A DNA stretch of 64,000 nt from Candidatus Flexicrinis proximus (GTDB lineage: Bacteria > Chloroflexota > Anaerolineae > Aggregatilineales > Phototrophicaceae). The notes below the pieces were generated by a model that worked only from the letters and a program-made list of their open reading frames with translations, searched no databases and was not told the DNA's origin. The stretch covers positions 62,001 through 126,000 of the forward strand of contig JADJQF010000018.1 of the NCBI GenBank assembly GCA_016712885.1. The letters are read 5' to 3'. This document shows positions 53,039 to 61,501 of the stretch, one piece after another. The translations under genes and the position numbers were made by a program. Within the stretch, counting starts at the first letter, position 1. Every line of letters starts with the position of its first letter.

Positions 53039-54307
53039 TTACAGTCCGCCGATCGGCGTGGGCGGGATGGCGGTCGGCGGGACCGTCGTCGGGGCGATAA
53101 CCCCGCGATAATCGGGGCACTTTTCAATCACGTTGCCGATCCCGATGTCGATCTGCACCATAACGCCGTTCTCGGCTGGCAATCCCTGCCCTGTGCCGAG
53201 GTTCTTGGCCTCGTTCAGCACCCGCCAGGCATCGTCGCACTGGCCCATGAAATAGTGCGCCAGCCCGCGATACGCATAGCAGCGCAGTTCCTCGGCGTCG
53301 AAGCCCACACAGGTCTGAAACGTCTCGATGGCGCTCTCGTAATTGCGCCGCGCGTACTGCATCTGGCCCAGCTGGCCATAGACCGCGCCGTAATCCGGCT
53401 TGATGTCCAGCGCCCGTTCGCAGTTGGTGGTGGCGGCCACAAAGTCCGCTTCTTCGGCGGCCGCGTAAGTCTCGCATATCCGCAGGTAGGCTTTGGCGGT
53501 GTCGTCCACACTCATGGTCAGCGAAGTCACCATAAAGTCGTAGATCGCCAGCGCGCGGCGCGGATTGTTGATGCGCGCGCTTTTGTACTGTCCGGCCAGC
53601 TCGAACCACGGGCCGGGTAGGTTAGGGTTGATGCTGGTCGCCATCTCCAGCTGTTCGATCACCTCTTCGGTGCGGCCGGTCAGCAGCAGCGGCACGGCAT
53701 AGGCGCGGTGACTGTTGGCGTCGTTCGGGTCCAGCGTGATGGCCGTTTCGCCGGCTTCCAGCGCGGCCGAATAGCGGAAGATATTGGTGTTGGCGACCGC
53801 CAGCGCGCTGTAGACCGGCGCGAAATTGCGGTCAAGCTCCTGCCCCTGCAGCGCGAAAATCAGCGCGTTGGTCGGGTCGGAATAGGCCAGCGCGTTGGCT
53901 TTGAGCGCATAGCCGCGCACATCGCGCGGGTCGGCGGCGATCGCCAGGTCGGCTACCTGCGCGGCGCGCTCGGTCTCGTTCATCTCCATCAGCGTCTTGC
54001 CGTACTCATACAGGTAGCTGACGTTGTTGGGCTGAAGCTGGACGGCGCGTTCGAATTGTTTGGCCGCTTCGCTCATGTTGCCGCGCTGATAAGACTCCGC
54101 GCCGAGCATCGCGTACTGCGCCGGGTACAGCGTCGGGACGGCGTCATAGCCGAATGCCTGCGCGGCGATCCCCTGCACGGCGCTCAGGTTGAGCAGCACG
54201 GCTGCCATTCCCGCGACCATCAGGATCGCAAATACCAGCAGATAGCGGATGCGCGCTGCCCGCCGCCGCTGATAGAAGGTATACCGGTAATCCCGACGTA
54301 CAATCAT
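53039..54307 (-). CDS. Membrane-anchored TPR protein, first of three paralogs
   Basis: A 422-residue protein that opens the operon: Arg-rich start MIVRRDYRYTFYQRRRAAR, one transmembrane helix (about 22-42) and a TPR solenoid (about 60-400). Cys residues cluster in the last third (ICETYAAAE, NCERALDIKP, TCVGFDAEELRCYAY, EKCPDYRG). The start at 54305-54307 was chosen by alignment to the second paralog's MLIRRDY; a GTG six codons upstream is possible. The tail ends in a Pro-rich PTAIPPTPIGGL. Confidence 0.86.
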   Translation of the reverse strand: MIVRRDYRYTFYQRRRAARIRYLLVFAILMVAGMAAVLLNLSAVQGIAAQAFGYDAVPTLYPAQYAMLGAESYQRGNMSEAAKQFERAVQLQPNNVSYLYEYGKTLMEMNETERAAQVADLAIAADPRDVRGYALKANALAYSDPTNALIFALQGQELDRNFAPVYSALAVANTNIFRYSAALEAGETAITLDPNDANSHRAYAVPLLLTGRTEEVIEQLEMATSINPNLPGPWFELAGQYKSARINNPRRALAIYDFMVTSLTMSVDDTAKAYLRICETYAAAEEADFVAATTNCERALDIKPDYGAVYGQLGQMQYARRNYESAIETFQTCVGFDAEELRCYAYRGLAHYFMGQCDDAWRVLNEAKNLGTGQGLPAENGVMVQIDIGIGNVIEKCPDYRGVIAPTTVPPTAIPPTPIGGL

Positions 54308-54325
54308 CCTGCTTGTGCCCTGCAC

Positions 54326-54946
54326 CCTGTCACACTGCTGCGTGGACGCCGTTATTACAGCATCCCAACATCCGAGTATACGGCGCGTGCCGCCCGTTTT
54401 CTATGTGCGTTTCACCACCGCAAACCCTGCCAGTAAGGGGAAAGTGTCACCTTGTATCGGTGACAACCATCACTGATGGATGCCCGTGGGACGTTCTAAA
54501 ATAGCTTTATCGTGTGCTGGGACACAGATCCTGGCACCGGTAACAGCCTATCCGGCATCCATATCTTCAGCGAGCTTGTGGACTCGATAGAAGGAGGCAG
54601 GCGGCGTATTCTCCCTTACGCTGAAGCTCTTCCTCTAAGTCTGCATTTCCTTCTTTCCCATCGTTTGAAGTGCGATGCTGTACTGGGGCGTCTAGCTTAA
54701 GGGCACGGGCATCCCGCCCGACTCGCGCTTGACTACGACGCACAATTCTATAGAGGGGGCGTTTCGCCGCTCACAACAGCGCCCCCTCGAATTGTTTCTC
54801 CCCCCTCACTCTTCCCGGATCACCCCCGCCGCCCGCTACGCCTTCAGGCGCTGTGGCATACCCCTCGGTTCGCCGCGCCGCGCCGGGTTCCACACGCGGA
54901 CTCTCCCCAAATCTGAGGTTTCGTGCCGCCGCGCAGAGCTGACCGC
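54326..54946. other. Long non-coding gap with stable hairpins
   Basis: No convincing gene is seen in about 620 bp. Structured pieces include TGTCACC-TTGTATC-GGTGACA (54445-54465), CCATC-ACT-GATGG (54468-54480) and a larger inverted repeat CAATTC...GAGGGGGCG/CGCCCCCTC GAATTG (54743-54794) followed by TTTCTCC, which could terminate a small RNA. Several short Met frames are rejected. No known RNA family (RNase P, SRP, tmRNA) is recognised. Confidence 0.4.
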
Positions 54947-54973
54947 TGACACTGAAAACAGTTATGCTATACT
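54947..54973 (+). promoter_or_regulatory. Candidate promoter of tRNA-Ser
   Basis: CTGACA (54947-54952) and TATACT (54968-54973) are 15 bp apart, slightly short, 17 bp before the tRNA 5' end. Confidence 0.45.
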
Positions 54974-54989
54974 GGCGTGCAGTCCAGTT

Positions 54990-55074
54990 GGAGAGGTCGC
55001 ATAGTGGTCTAGTGCGCTCGCCTGGAACGCGAGTATGGGTAACACCATCGCGGGTTCGAATCCCGCCCTCTCCG
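54990..55074 (+). tRNA. tRNA-Ser (anticodon GGA)
   Basis: An 85-nt class II tRNA. The acceptor stem is GGAGAGG/CCTCTCC, with G discriminator at 55074. The anticodon arm is CTCGC-CTGGAAC-GCGAG, giving anticodon GGA (reads UCC/UCU Ser codons). A long variable arm (TATGGGTAACACCAT region) and the T arm GCGGG-TTCGAAT-CCCGC complete it. The 3' CCA is not encoded. Confidence 0.95.
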
Positions 55075-55100
55075 CACCCGCGGGTCCATCCCCCGCACCG

Positions 55101-55132
55101 AAAACCAGCGCCCCTGCGGACGCTGGTTTTTT
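55101..55132 (+). terminator. Intrinsic terminator after tRNA-Ser
   Basis: A 10-bp stem AAAACCAGCG/CGCTGGTTTT closes a 10-base loop and ends in a TTTTTT run, 27 bp past the tRNA. Confidence 0.9.
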
Positions 55133-55408
55133 GTTGGGCCTACTCGATCCGGCCGGGTTGGGCGTCAGCCACGGGATGCGGTTGGCACAGGCGTGCTGGT
55201 AGTGGAAGCGCATGCCGTCGTACATCGACTTCGTGCCGGTCCACATCGCAACCTGATTGGTGCCGGCGCTGGGGGCGAAGCTCGCCACCGTCTGCGCCCC
55301 GGCCCCGTAGCGGTCCACTACATAAATGTGGTTCGCCGGGCAAGCCGCGCCGTAGGTCTGTCCCGGCTGATAGTCGTACAGCACCTGAATCTTCCGCACC
55401 TGCCACAT
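55133..55408 (-). pseudogene. Truncated gene fragment next to tRNA-Ser
   Basis: On the minus strand, about 90 codons from the ATG at 55406-55408 have the high-GC third positions of the window's real genes and a protein-like sequence (VLYDYQPGQTYGAACPANHIYVV, then VAMWTGTKSMYDGMRFHYQHAC). Upstream of 55408 codon use becomes AT-rich. Downstream the frame reads without a stop through the terminator and antisense to the tRNA. This pattern suggests a gene remnant whose ends were lost, possibly at a tRNA-associated junction. The family is not recognised. Confidence 0.5.
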
Positions 55409-55532
55409 GTAGTTAGTTGGTCTAGCCTCGTTTAAATAGAGTAACAGCGCGAATAGACGCCACACCTGCGGAATCGGCGTTATAAACGGATCCTTGATCG
55501 CCAAACAAGCGGCCGTGCTCCCCTCAAATCTT

Positions 55533-55573
55533 GTTCGAACAAATGTTCGTACAAATGTTCGAACATTTGTTTC
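55533..55573. promoter_or_regulatory. Three tandem SOS-box-like palindromes
   Basis: The 12-bp periodic sequence holds CGAACAAATGTTCG (55536-55549), an exact match to the Gram-positive LexA box CGAAC-N4-GTTCG. A one-mismatch copy CGTACAAATGTTCG (55548-55561) and a weaker CGAACATTTGTTTC (55560-55573) follow. They overlap by two bases each. They lie upstream of the truncated fragment on the minus strand. Confidence 0.5.
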
Positions 55574-55789
55574 TGCCCCCGCCGTTTCTGATGCTATGCT
55601 GACTCTATCGCAAAAGTTGTCGTGCCGGAATCGCCGCGCCGTCGTGTCCGCTGCTGCCCCCTGCCTCGGCACCGGATTCAACCGCCGATTTCGGCGATCA
55701 ATCGTTTTTTGGACGCCATCCTGCTGTCAGATCGGAGGGGTCGATGAGACCGTCTATGAATGCGCCGCCGTTCGCCGGTGCGTGCCGCA

Positions 55790-56722
55790 TCACAAACGCT
55801 GTACATGAGTCTGCGCCGCTGCCCGCGCGAACTCGTCATCGCTGAACTGGCCCGCGCCAATCGACAAGGCGTTGGCGGTCCCGGCGGCCGCCGCCTGAAC
55901 CAGCGCATCGGCCATGCTGTCGCCGCGCTCGAATGCCGCCATCAGCCCGGCCAGAAATGAATCGCCGCTGCCCAGCGCGCTCACGGCCTCGATCGGCGCG
56001 GGGGTGACCTGCCACAAACCGCGCGTATCGTGCCCGACCGCGCCGCGCGCGCCCATCGTAATGATGGCCTTGCCGCCGCCCGTCCGCCGCGAGAGTTCTT
56101 CTGCCGCGGCTGCGGCCTCCGCTGCCGTCGTGATGGCCGTGCCCAGCGCTTCGGCGGCTTCGTCGTGGCTGATCTTGAGGTTCACGCCCGCCTGCATCGC
56201 TGCTGTGAGCGCCGCGCCGCTGGTATCGACCCACAGCGGCTTGCCGGTGTCGCGCAGCGCCGCGATCAGCGTCTCGTAGCTGCCGATCGGCGAACCCGTC
56301 GGCAGGCTGCCGCACAGGCAGATCGCAGAAGCGCCGTTGGCCTCGTCCAGGGCATCGGCCTGTAAGTCGCGCCAGTTGTCCGCGCCCGCCGCCGGCCCAT
56401 ATTCATTCACCACAGTCATCCGCCGCGTGGCCGGGTCCAGCAGAATGACGCACGTCCGCGTTTCGCCCTCGGCCAGCCACGTCCAGCGTGACCGCAGTCC
56501 TTCGCGTTCGGTCAATTCCGCGAACAGCTTTCCCGTATATCCGCTCAGGAATCCGGCTGCCGACACCGTCGCGCCCAGCGCCGCCGCCGCCCGCGCCATG
56601 TTGACGCCTTTGCCCCCTGCGCCCATCGCCTGCCGTTCAGGACGGAAGACGCCGCCTTCGCCGTATCCGGCAACGACCAGCGTCCGGTCAAGTGCCGGGT
56701 TAGGAGTAATACTGAGGATCAT
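55790..56722 (-). CDS. 1-phosphofructokinase family sugar kinase
   Basis: A 310-residue PfkB-type kinase that phosphorylates a hexose phosphate (fructose 1-phosphate or tagatose 6-phosphate) with ATP. The start MILSITPNPALDRTLVV and GAGGKGVNMARAAAALG are the PfkB N-terminal motif of the 1-PFK branch. The C-terminal ALGSGDSFLAGLMAAFERG holds the catalytic Asp and anion hole. The ATG at 56720-56722 was taken because the 1-PFK start is invariably near it; a GTG 11 codons earlier is possible. No PTS gene is adjacent. Confidence 0.92.
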   Translation of the reverse strand: MILSITPNPALDRTLVVAGYGEGGVFRPERQAMGAGGKGVNMARAAAALGATVSAAGFLSGYTGKLFAELTEREGLRSRWTWLAEGETRTCVILLDPATRRMTVVNEYGPAAGADNWRDLQADALDEANGASAICLCGSLPTGSPIGSYETLIAALRDTGKPLWVDTSGAALTAAMQAGVNLKISHDEAAEALGTAITTAAEAAAAAEELSRRTGGGKAIITMGARGAVGHDTRGLWQVTPAPIEAVSALGSGDSFLAGLMAAFERGDSMADALVQAAAAGTANALSIGAGQFSDDEFARAAAQTHVQRL

Positions 56723-56979
56723 GCCGTGCCGTTCGCTTCTTATAGAGGAAAACACGCCCGCCCGTAACTATACCATCGCCCGTGCCTGGTCGCAGGCTCA
56801 CCCGCCGCCCATTTCTCTGGTTTGGATTCTGAAATCCTAACCAGGTGGCCAGGTCCGGGGGGGAGTCAAAAACCGGCCGTTCGGTCAGTTACCAATCAAC
56901 GCCTGGTGGATAGAATCAAGACATTATGTACGCGGCCACGCAGTTTGCGCCGGCCAACAGGACCAGAGGGCAACCCACT

Positions 56980-57324
56980 ATGCACGTCTCATCGGCAGCC
57001 ATCCTGACCTCAAGGTTCTCGCAGAATTCACAGCACGGCGCGCTGTGGGTGAGTGCGGAGATGAGCCGGACTCAGACCGCCCTGAAAGTCGCCGAACTAC
57101 TGCGCGAGACCGGTCATGTCGAGCTGCGCGCCTCTGGCCCTGCCGCCCTGGCTCGGGTCGTCGCCGCCATTGCGCTGGCCAAGTGCATGCTCTTCGCGGA
57201 GCGCATCGCCTTTGACGTCGACGTAAAATCGGCGGACATGGACTTTGAAGGCTCGATGTGCAGCGGAATGCGCTTCACGCTGGCGGTCATCCGTTCCGCC
57301 GCGGTCTGCCTGGCTGCCGGCTAA
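56980..57324 (+). CDS. SpoVS-like (stage V sporulation protein S family) protein
   Basis: A 114-residue small protein. The core ALWVSAEMSRTQTALKVAELLRETGHVELRASGPAALARVVAAIALAKCML follows the SpoVS pattern of a lysine/serine-rich strand, two helices with GxxAL, and a C-terminal strand set (IAFDVDVKSADM...GMRFTLAVIRS). SpoVS-fold proteins bind nucleic acids and act in developmental control in Bacillus and relatives. The ATG at 56980 has AGAGGG nine bases upstream; an earlier Met at 56926 lacks one. No sporulation genes are nearby. Confidence 0.75.
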   Translation: MHVSSAAILTSRFSQNSQHGALWVSAEMSRTQTALKVAELLRETGHVELRASGPAALARVVAAIALAKCMLFAERIAFDVDVKSADMDFEGSMCSGMRFTLAVIRSAAVCLAAG

Positions 57325-57466
57325 CCGGGCACAGGACTCTGGAAACTCCTGCCCGTCTGCGGCTAAAATCAGGAGGTCGGTGCTTGCACCGGCACTGAAA
57401 CCTGTAGTCGCATTCATGCGGTGGGATCGGCGAATATGCGCCACGCCTCCCGTCGTCGGGCAAATC

Positions 57467-58276
57467 ATGACCGAAGCCGCTTTAACTCCGAAAAACGTTT
57501 CTCTGCGGTCCGTCGCCCTGCCAGCCGAACACGGCGGATGGGGATTTTTGGTTGAGCCGATCCTGCTCGGGATGTTGACGGCGGGGTCGTGGTACGGCCT
57601 CCTGCTGGCTGTCGCCTCCTTCGGCGTCTTCCTGGTGCACCAGCCCCTCAAGATCGCCCTAAAGGACCGCCTCAAAGGCCGGCGTCCGGCGCGGACCGTC
57701 CTGGCCGAGCGTTTTGTCCTCCTGTATGGGCTGATGACGGTCGTTCCGCTGGCCGTTCTGCTCCTGGCCGCTCCGGCAGCGTTTTTGTTTCCCATCGCGC
57801 TGGCGGTGCCACTGGCCGCCGTCCAGCTGGTGTATGACTCGCGCAATCAGAGCCGCCGGCTGCTGCCCGAAATCAGCGGCGCGCTCTCGCTTGCCATGAT
57901 CGCCCCCTCGATTGCCCTGCTGGCCGGCTGGGAGCTTGTCCCGGCCTTTGTGCTGTGGGGCATCATCGGCGCCCGTGTCATCCCGTCGATCCTCTACGTC
58001 CGCGAGCGGCTGCGCGTGGAACACGGTAAACCCGAGTCTTCCCTTCCGGCCTGGATCGCCCACAGCGCTGCCCTGCTGACGGTGTCAGGGTTGGCGGCTG
58101 CCAGCCTAACGCCCTGGCCGGGTATTTTTGCCTTCGTGATCCTGCTGGTGCGCGCGCTGGTCGGGCTTTCGGCCTATCGCACGCCGCGCCCGGCAAAGGT
58201 CATCGGCTTTCAGGAGGTCGCCTACGGGCTCGTCACCGTCCTGCTGGTCTCGCTGGGCTACCGTGCCGCCCTCTGA
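57467..58276 (+). CDS. YwiC-like membrane protein
   Basis: A 269-residue integral membrane protein with about eight helices. The family signature LPAEHGGWGFLVEPILLGML opens the first segment (about 19-38). A basic cytoplasmic loop (LKDRLKGRRPARTVLAERF) and a central YDSRNQSRRLLPEISGAL loop lie between helices. The family is of unknown biochemical function, though it has a distant UbiA-like look. The ATG at 57467 has only a weak upstream CGGG. An open frame extends 74 codons upstream across the SpoVS gene end but is spurious. Confidence 0.88.
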   Translation: MTEAALTPKNVSLRSVALPAEHGGWGFLVEPILLGMLTAGSWYGLLLAVASFGVFLVHQPLKIALKDRLKGRRPARTVLAERFVLLYGLMTVVPLAVLLLAAPAAFLFPIALAVPLAAVQLVYDSRNQSRRLLPEISGALSLAMIAPSIALLAGWELVPAFVLWGIIGARVIPSILYVRERLRVEHGKPESSLPAWIAHSAALLTVSGLAAASLTPWPGIFAFVILLVRALVGLSAYRTPRPAKVIGFQEVAYGLVTVLLVSLGYRAAL

Positions 58277-58380
58277 TCCAGCTTGGGATGGTACCCGATG
58301 GCCCGATCGACAAATCGCACTTCCGGGTATACTCCGTCGCACCTATGGAGCGTATTATGAACTTTTCGATGGAGTCCTAT

Positions 58381-58530
58381 CCCCACCCCGGCAGGAGTTT
58401 ACACTCCTGCACCTCCCATAGTGTTTTTGTGGCGTGAGCGCCACAAAACACAAATGAGGGGTCGAGGGGCGCAAGTCCCTCGCAGAGGTGTGGAGGCAGC
58501 GCCTCCACAAACTAAAGCGCAAACAGGCTC
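58381..58530. repeat. Hairpin-array repeat, copy 7, with flanking decamer
   Basis: The 58277-58653 gap contains consecutive hairpins: GCAGGAGT-TTAC-ACTCCTGC (58391-58410), a 13-bp GTGTTTTTGTGGCG/CGCCACAAAACAC stem (58421-58451), GGGGCGCAAGTCCCTC and TGGAGGCAGCGCCTCCA. The decamer TTATCCATAA follows at 58612-58621. No gene is seen in the gap. Confidence 0.75.
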
Positions 58531-58653
58531 TTAGACTTGCTCCATCGCGCTGCTGGCCTGCCCGGCACGCACACTGCGTTCAATCTGCACGGCCAGTTCG
58601 CGCTGGGGCCGTTATCCATAATCATTTGTGATTGAGAGTCGAAAGGGAAGCAC

Positions 58654-59835
58654 ATGAAGCTGGCAGAAATCCAGGCGAAGGCCGAAAACCTGCAGGAGAC
58701 CGTGGTCGGCTGGCGCCGCCACATCCACATGAACCCGGAACTGAGCTTTCAGGAGTTCAAAACGGCCCAGTTTGTCGCAAACACCCTCCGCGATATGGGG
58801 ATTGAGGTCGAGACCGGTGTCGGCAAGACCGGCGTCGTCGGCAGGATCGGCGAAGGATCGCCTGTGATTGGCATTCGCGCCGATATGGATGCGCTGCCCA
58901 TCCACGAGGCGAATGACGTCCCCTACCGGTCGCAGACGCCGGGGGTGATGCACGCCTGCGGACATGACGCGCATACCGCAATCCTGCTTGGCGTCGCCAA
59001 GATCCTCAGCGAGATGCCTGACCGCCCCGCCGGCGAAGTCCGCTTCTTCTTCCAGCCCAGCGAAGAGGACAGCGATTCGGAGAACAAGAGCGGCGGCATG
59101 CGCATGGTCGAGGAAGGCGTGATGTCAGGCGTCGACTCGGTCATCGCGCTGCATGTCGCCAGCGAGGAGCCATCCGGCAAGGTGCTGATCGTCGATGGGC
59201 CAGCCTCGGCGGCAGTTGATTCGTTCGAGGCGAAAATCATCGGCAAGGGCTGCCATGGCGCCTATCCGCATCAGGGCATCGACACGGTGCATCTGCTCGC
59301 GCAGGCGATCAACGCCATCAATGGGGTTCGCGCGCGCCGCATCAACCCGACCAAAGGCGCCGTCATCTCCATCGGGTCGGTTCACGGTGGCAACGCCAAT
59401 AACGTCATCCCGAACGAAATCGCCCTGACCGGCACGATCCGCAGCTTCGACGAGGAAACCCGCGCGGAACTGTGGGCGGGACTGGAACAGGCGCTGGGCG
59501 TCACCCGCGTGTTGGGTGGCGACTTCACCCTCAACATCATCCGGGGCTATCCGGCCATGTACAACGCGCCGGTCGTCTCGGACGTCATCCGCGAGGTCGC
59601 AACGGAAGGGTACGGCCCAGACGGGCTGGTCACCAAAGAAGTCGGCATGGGCGCCGAGGACTTCGCCTATTTCCAGCAGAAGGCCCCCGGCGCGATGTTC
59701 AACCTCGGCGCCAAGTACGACTCGGTCGACCGACCGCACCACAGCCCGGTTTTCAACATCAGCGAGGATGCGCTGCCGGTTGGCGTTACGGTCCTCGCCG
59801 AAGCAGCGCTTCGACTGCTGGCAGGGAAATCGTAA
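58654..59835 (+). CDS. M20 family metallopeptidase / amidohydrolase
   Basis: A 393-residue cytoplasmic enzyme of the N-acyl-L-amino acid amidohydrolase (hippuricase/IAA-amino-acid hydrolase) branch. Metal ligands are Cys102 and His104 in HACGHDAH, Glu137/Glu138 in FQPSEED, His167 in ALHVASEE and a C-terminal His in RPHHSPVF. The N-terminal WRRHIHMNPELSFQEF and dimer domain GKGCHGAYPHQGIDTV fit the family. It removes acyl groups from amino acids or peptides. The ATG has AAGGGAAG upstream. Confidence 0.94.
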   Translation: MKLAEIQAKAENLQETVVGWRRHIHMNPELSFQEFKTAQFVANTLRDMGIEVETGVGKTGVVGRIGEGSPVIGIRADMDALPIHEANDVPYRSQTPGVMHACGHDAHTAILLGVAKILSEMPDRPAGEVRFFFQPSEEDSDSENKSGGMRMVEEGVMSGVDSVIALHVASEEPSGKVLIVDGPASAAVDSFEAKIIGKGCHGAYPHQGIDTVHLLAQAINAINGVRARRINPTKGAVISIGSVHGGNANNVIPNEIALTGTIRSFDEETRAELWAGLEQALGVTRVLGGDFTLNIIRGYPAMYNAPVVSDVIREVATEGYGPDGLVTKEVGMGAEDFAYFQQKAPGAMFNLGAKYDSVDRPHHSPVFNISEDALPVGVTVLAEAALRLLAGKS

Positions 59836-59891
59836 GGCATCAATCCACCGGCTGCTGCCGGGCAACCGCAGGTGACCGTCTGAAAACACAA

Positions 59892-59922
59892 GAGCGAGGG
59901 ATTTCCCTCGCTCCTGTATTTC
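59892..59922. terminator. Bidirectional intrinsic terminator
   Basis: GAGCGAGGG (59892-59900) and CCCTCGCTC (59905-59913) form a 9-bp stem with an ATTT loop. Plus-strand sequence continues CTGTATTTCT and minus-strand TTGTGTTTTC. It serves the convergent amidohydrolase and TSP3 genes. Confidence 0.8.
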
Positions 59923-59950
59923 TGGTGATGATTGTCAGGACAGACCTGAT

Positions 59951-61192
59951 CTAGTCGTCTGACTTGTCTTTGCCGTTCCCATTGCCGTTGCCGCGGTTTC
60001 CGTTTCCGTTCCCGCCGTCATTGCCGTTGCCATTCCCGTTACCGCCGCTGTTGCCATTGCCGTTGCCGCGTCCGGGGTTGCCATCTTCAGCTGCATCGTC
60101 GGACTTGTCAGGCTTGCCGCGGCCGTTACCCCGAACACGCTCCTGCGCGTCTTCTTCGTCAAAGCGCGTCTTGCCAGAGAAGAAGTCGCCCGGATGCAGC
60201 CCGCGATCCTTCATCAGCTTGCCCCAACCGCCTTCGCCGTTTTTGAACGCGTCGAGCATGTCTGCGGCGTCCTCACCCAGCTCCTCAGCAAGCCGGAGCG
60301 CGATGATGATCTGGCCGAAACCGAAGCCGTCGCACTTCCACTCCATTACCGTTTCGTAGTCGAGTTCCCATTCGTTCGCGATCCGCGTGCCGACCGGATG
60401 TGCGCTGGTGCCGACACAGCCGCGGTCTTCGTTATCGTCGTCGTCGTCGCAGGCATTGCCCACGCCGTCCTCGTCACCGTCGGCCTGGCCCGGGTTGGCG
60501 ACCAGCGGGCAGTTGTCTTCGCTGTCCACTACGCCGTCTTCGTCGCTGTCCATCTGGTCAGGATCACAGGCATTGCCGATCCCGTCCGCGTCAATATCGG
60601 CCTGGCCCGGATTGGCGACCAGCGGGCAGTTATCGACGCTGTCGAACACGCCGTCTTCGTCAGTGTCCATCTGGTCGGGGTCGCAGGCATCGCCCACGCC
60701 GTCCGCGTCAATATCGGCCTGGTCGGCGTTCGCGTCCAGCGGGCAGTTGTCGGCGCTGTCTACCACGCCGTCTTCGTCAGTGTCCATCTGGTCGGGGTCG
60801 CAGGCATCGCCCACGCCATCCGCGTCGATGTCGGCCTGATCCGGGTTGGCGACTTCAGGACAGTTGTCCTCGTCGTCATCAATGCCGTCTTCATCGCTGT
60901 CGACGACGAATTCGAAGGCGACCGTGAAGAACGTGTCGTCGTTCAGGAAGTAGCCGGTGAGCTTGACTTTATCGCCGACTTCAAGAGTCGACGGGTTAAA
61001 AGCGCCCGCCGGCGCGATCTTGATACCATCGACAATGATGCCGTCGTCGTCGATTGACTCTACGACGCCGATCAGCTCGACGAGTGCATTCTCTTCTTCT
61101 GTATCCTGCGCCAGAGCAGGCATAACCGCGCCCGCCGTCAGGATTGCGAGCAGAAGCGCTGCCCACATGAACCGCTTTGTGATAAGGGTCAT
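59951..61192 (-). CDS. Secreted thrombospondin type-3 repeat protein
   Basis: A 413-residue exported calcium-binding protein. A signal peptide (1-29) is followed by a small beta domain (about 35-95, with ELIGVVESIDDDGIIVDG, like DUF5666). Next come four to five TSP3 repeats of 39 residues (about 97-255), each DxDxDGxxDxxDNCP...DADGxGxACD, with paired Cys and Ca-binding acids. A Cys-bearing helical domain (about 265-335) precedes a Gly/Asn-rich low-complexity tail (GNGNGN runs) with charged ends. It is probably a surface or matrix protein. The ATG has a GGAGG site. Confidence 0.92.
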   Translation of the reverse strand: MTLITKRFMWAALLLAILTAGAVMPALAQDTEEENALVELIGVVESIDDDGIIVDGIKIAPAGAFNPSTLEVGDKVKLTGYFLNDDTFFTVAFEFVVDSDEDGIDDDEDNCPEVANPDQADIDADGVGDACDPDQMDTDEDGVVDSADNCPLDANADQADIDADGVGDACDPDQMDTDEDGVFDSVDNCPLVANPGQADIDADGIGNACDPDQMDSDEDGVVDSEDNCPLVANPGQADGDEDGVGNACDDDDDNEDRGCVGTSAHPVGTRIANEWELDYETVMEWKCDGFGFGQIIIALRLAEELGEDAADMLDAFKNGEGGWGKLMKDRGLHPGDFFSGKTRFDEEDAQERVRGNGRGKPDKSDDAAEDGNPGRGNGNGNSGGNGNGNGNDGGNGNGNRGNGNGNGKDKSDD

Positions 61193-61457
61193 AATACCTC
61201 CGATAGACTGTTACGTCCGATAAACCGCTGCACCAGGCCGAACGTTGTAAATATAGGACAGAAGTATGGAATCATCCGCGGTTTTCAGATCTGGCATTGG
61301 CCTGCGCTTATCCGCAGGCATTCGCCAACGCTTGCTCAATGGCCGCGGCTAATCCAGGCGTGATGAAACCCTCGCCGCGCCTGTGTTTATAAGGGCTGGA
61401 TGGGGGGAAGTTAGTGTTTGCGGGTTATAGGGGCGATCGGCAGCCGCCGCCAGATCA
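61193..61457. other. Promoter region of TSP3 gene
   Basis: This 265-bp part of the minus-strand intergenic gap shows a TTGTAAATATAGG stretch around 61246-61256 but no clear promoter pair or gene. Confidence 0.3.
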
Positions 61458-61490
61458 GAAAAACAGCCGGGACTCTCCAGCCCCGGCTGT
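61458..61490 (-). terminator. Intrinsic terminator after alpha-mannosidase gene
   Basis: ACAGCCGGG (61463-61471) and CCCGGCTGT (61482-61490) form a 9-bp stem. In the minus direction it is followed directly by TTTTTCTG. Confidence 0.88.
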
Positions 61491-61501
61491 CAGCGCTTTT
61501 C

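Noticed and set aside
54512..54700. 62-codon plus-strand frame
   Set aside because: No ribosome site and low coding character; lies in the hairpin-rich non-coding stretch.
54326..54946. RNase P RNA, SRP RNA or tmRNA
   Set aside because: None of the conserved core sequences of these RNAs could be found.
54962..55132. Minus-strand coding over tRNA-Ser (reading ...AGFEPAMVLPILAFQASALDH)
   Set aside because: This is the familiar false protein produced by translating a tRNA gene antisense; only the segment beyond the terminator looks coding.
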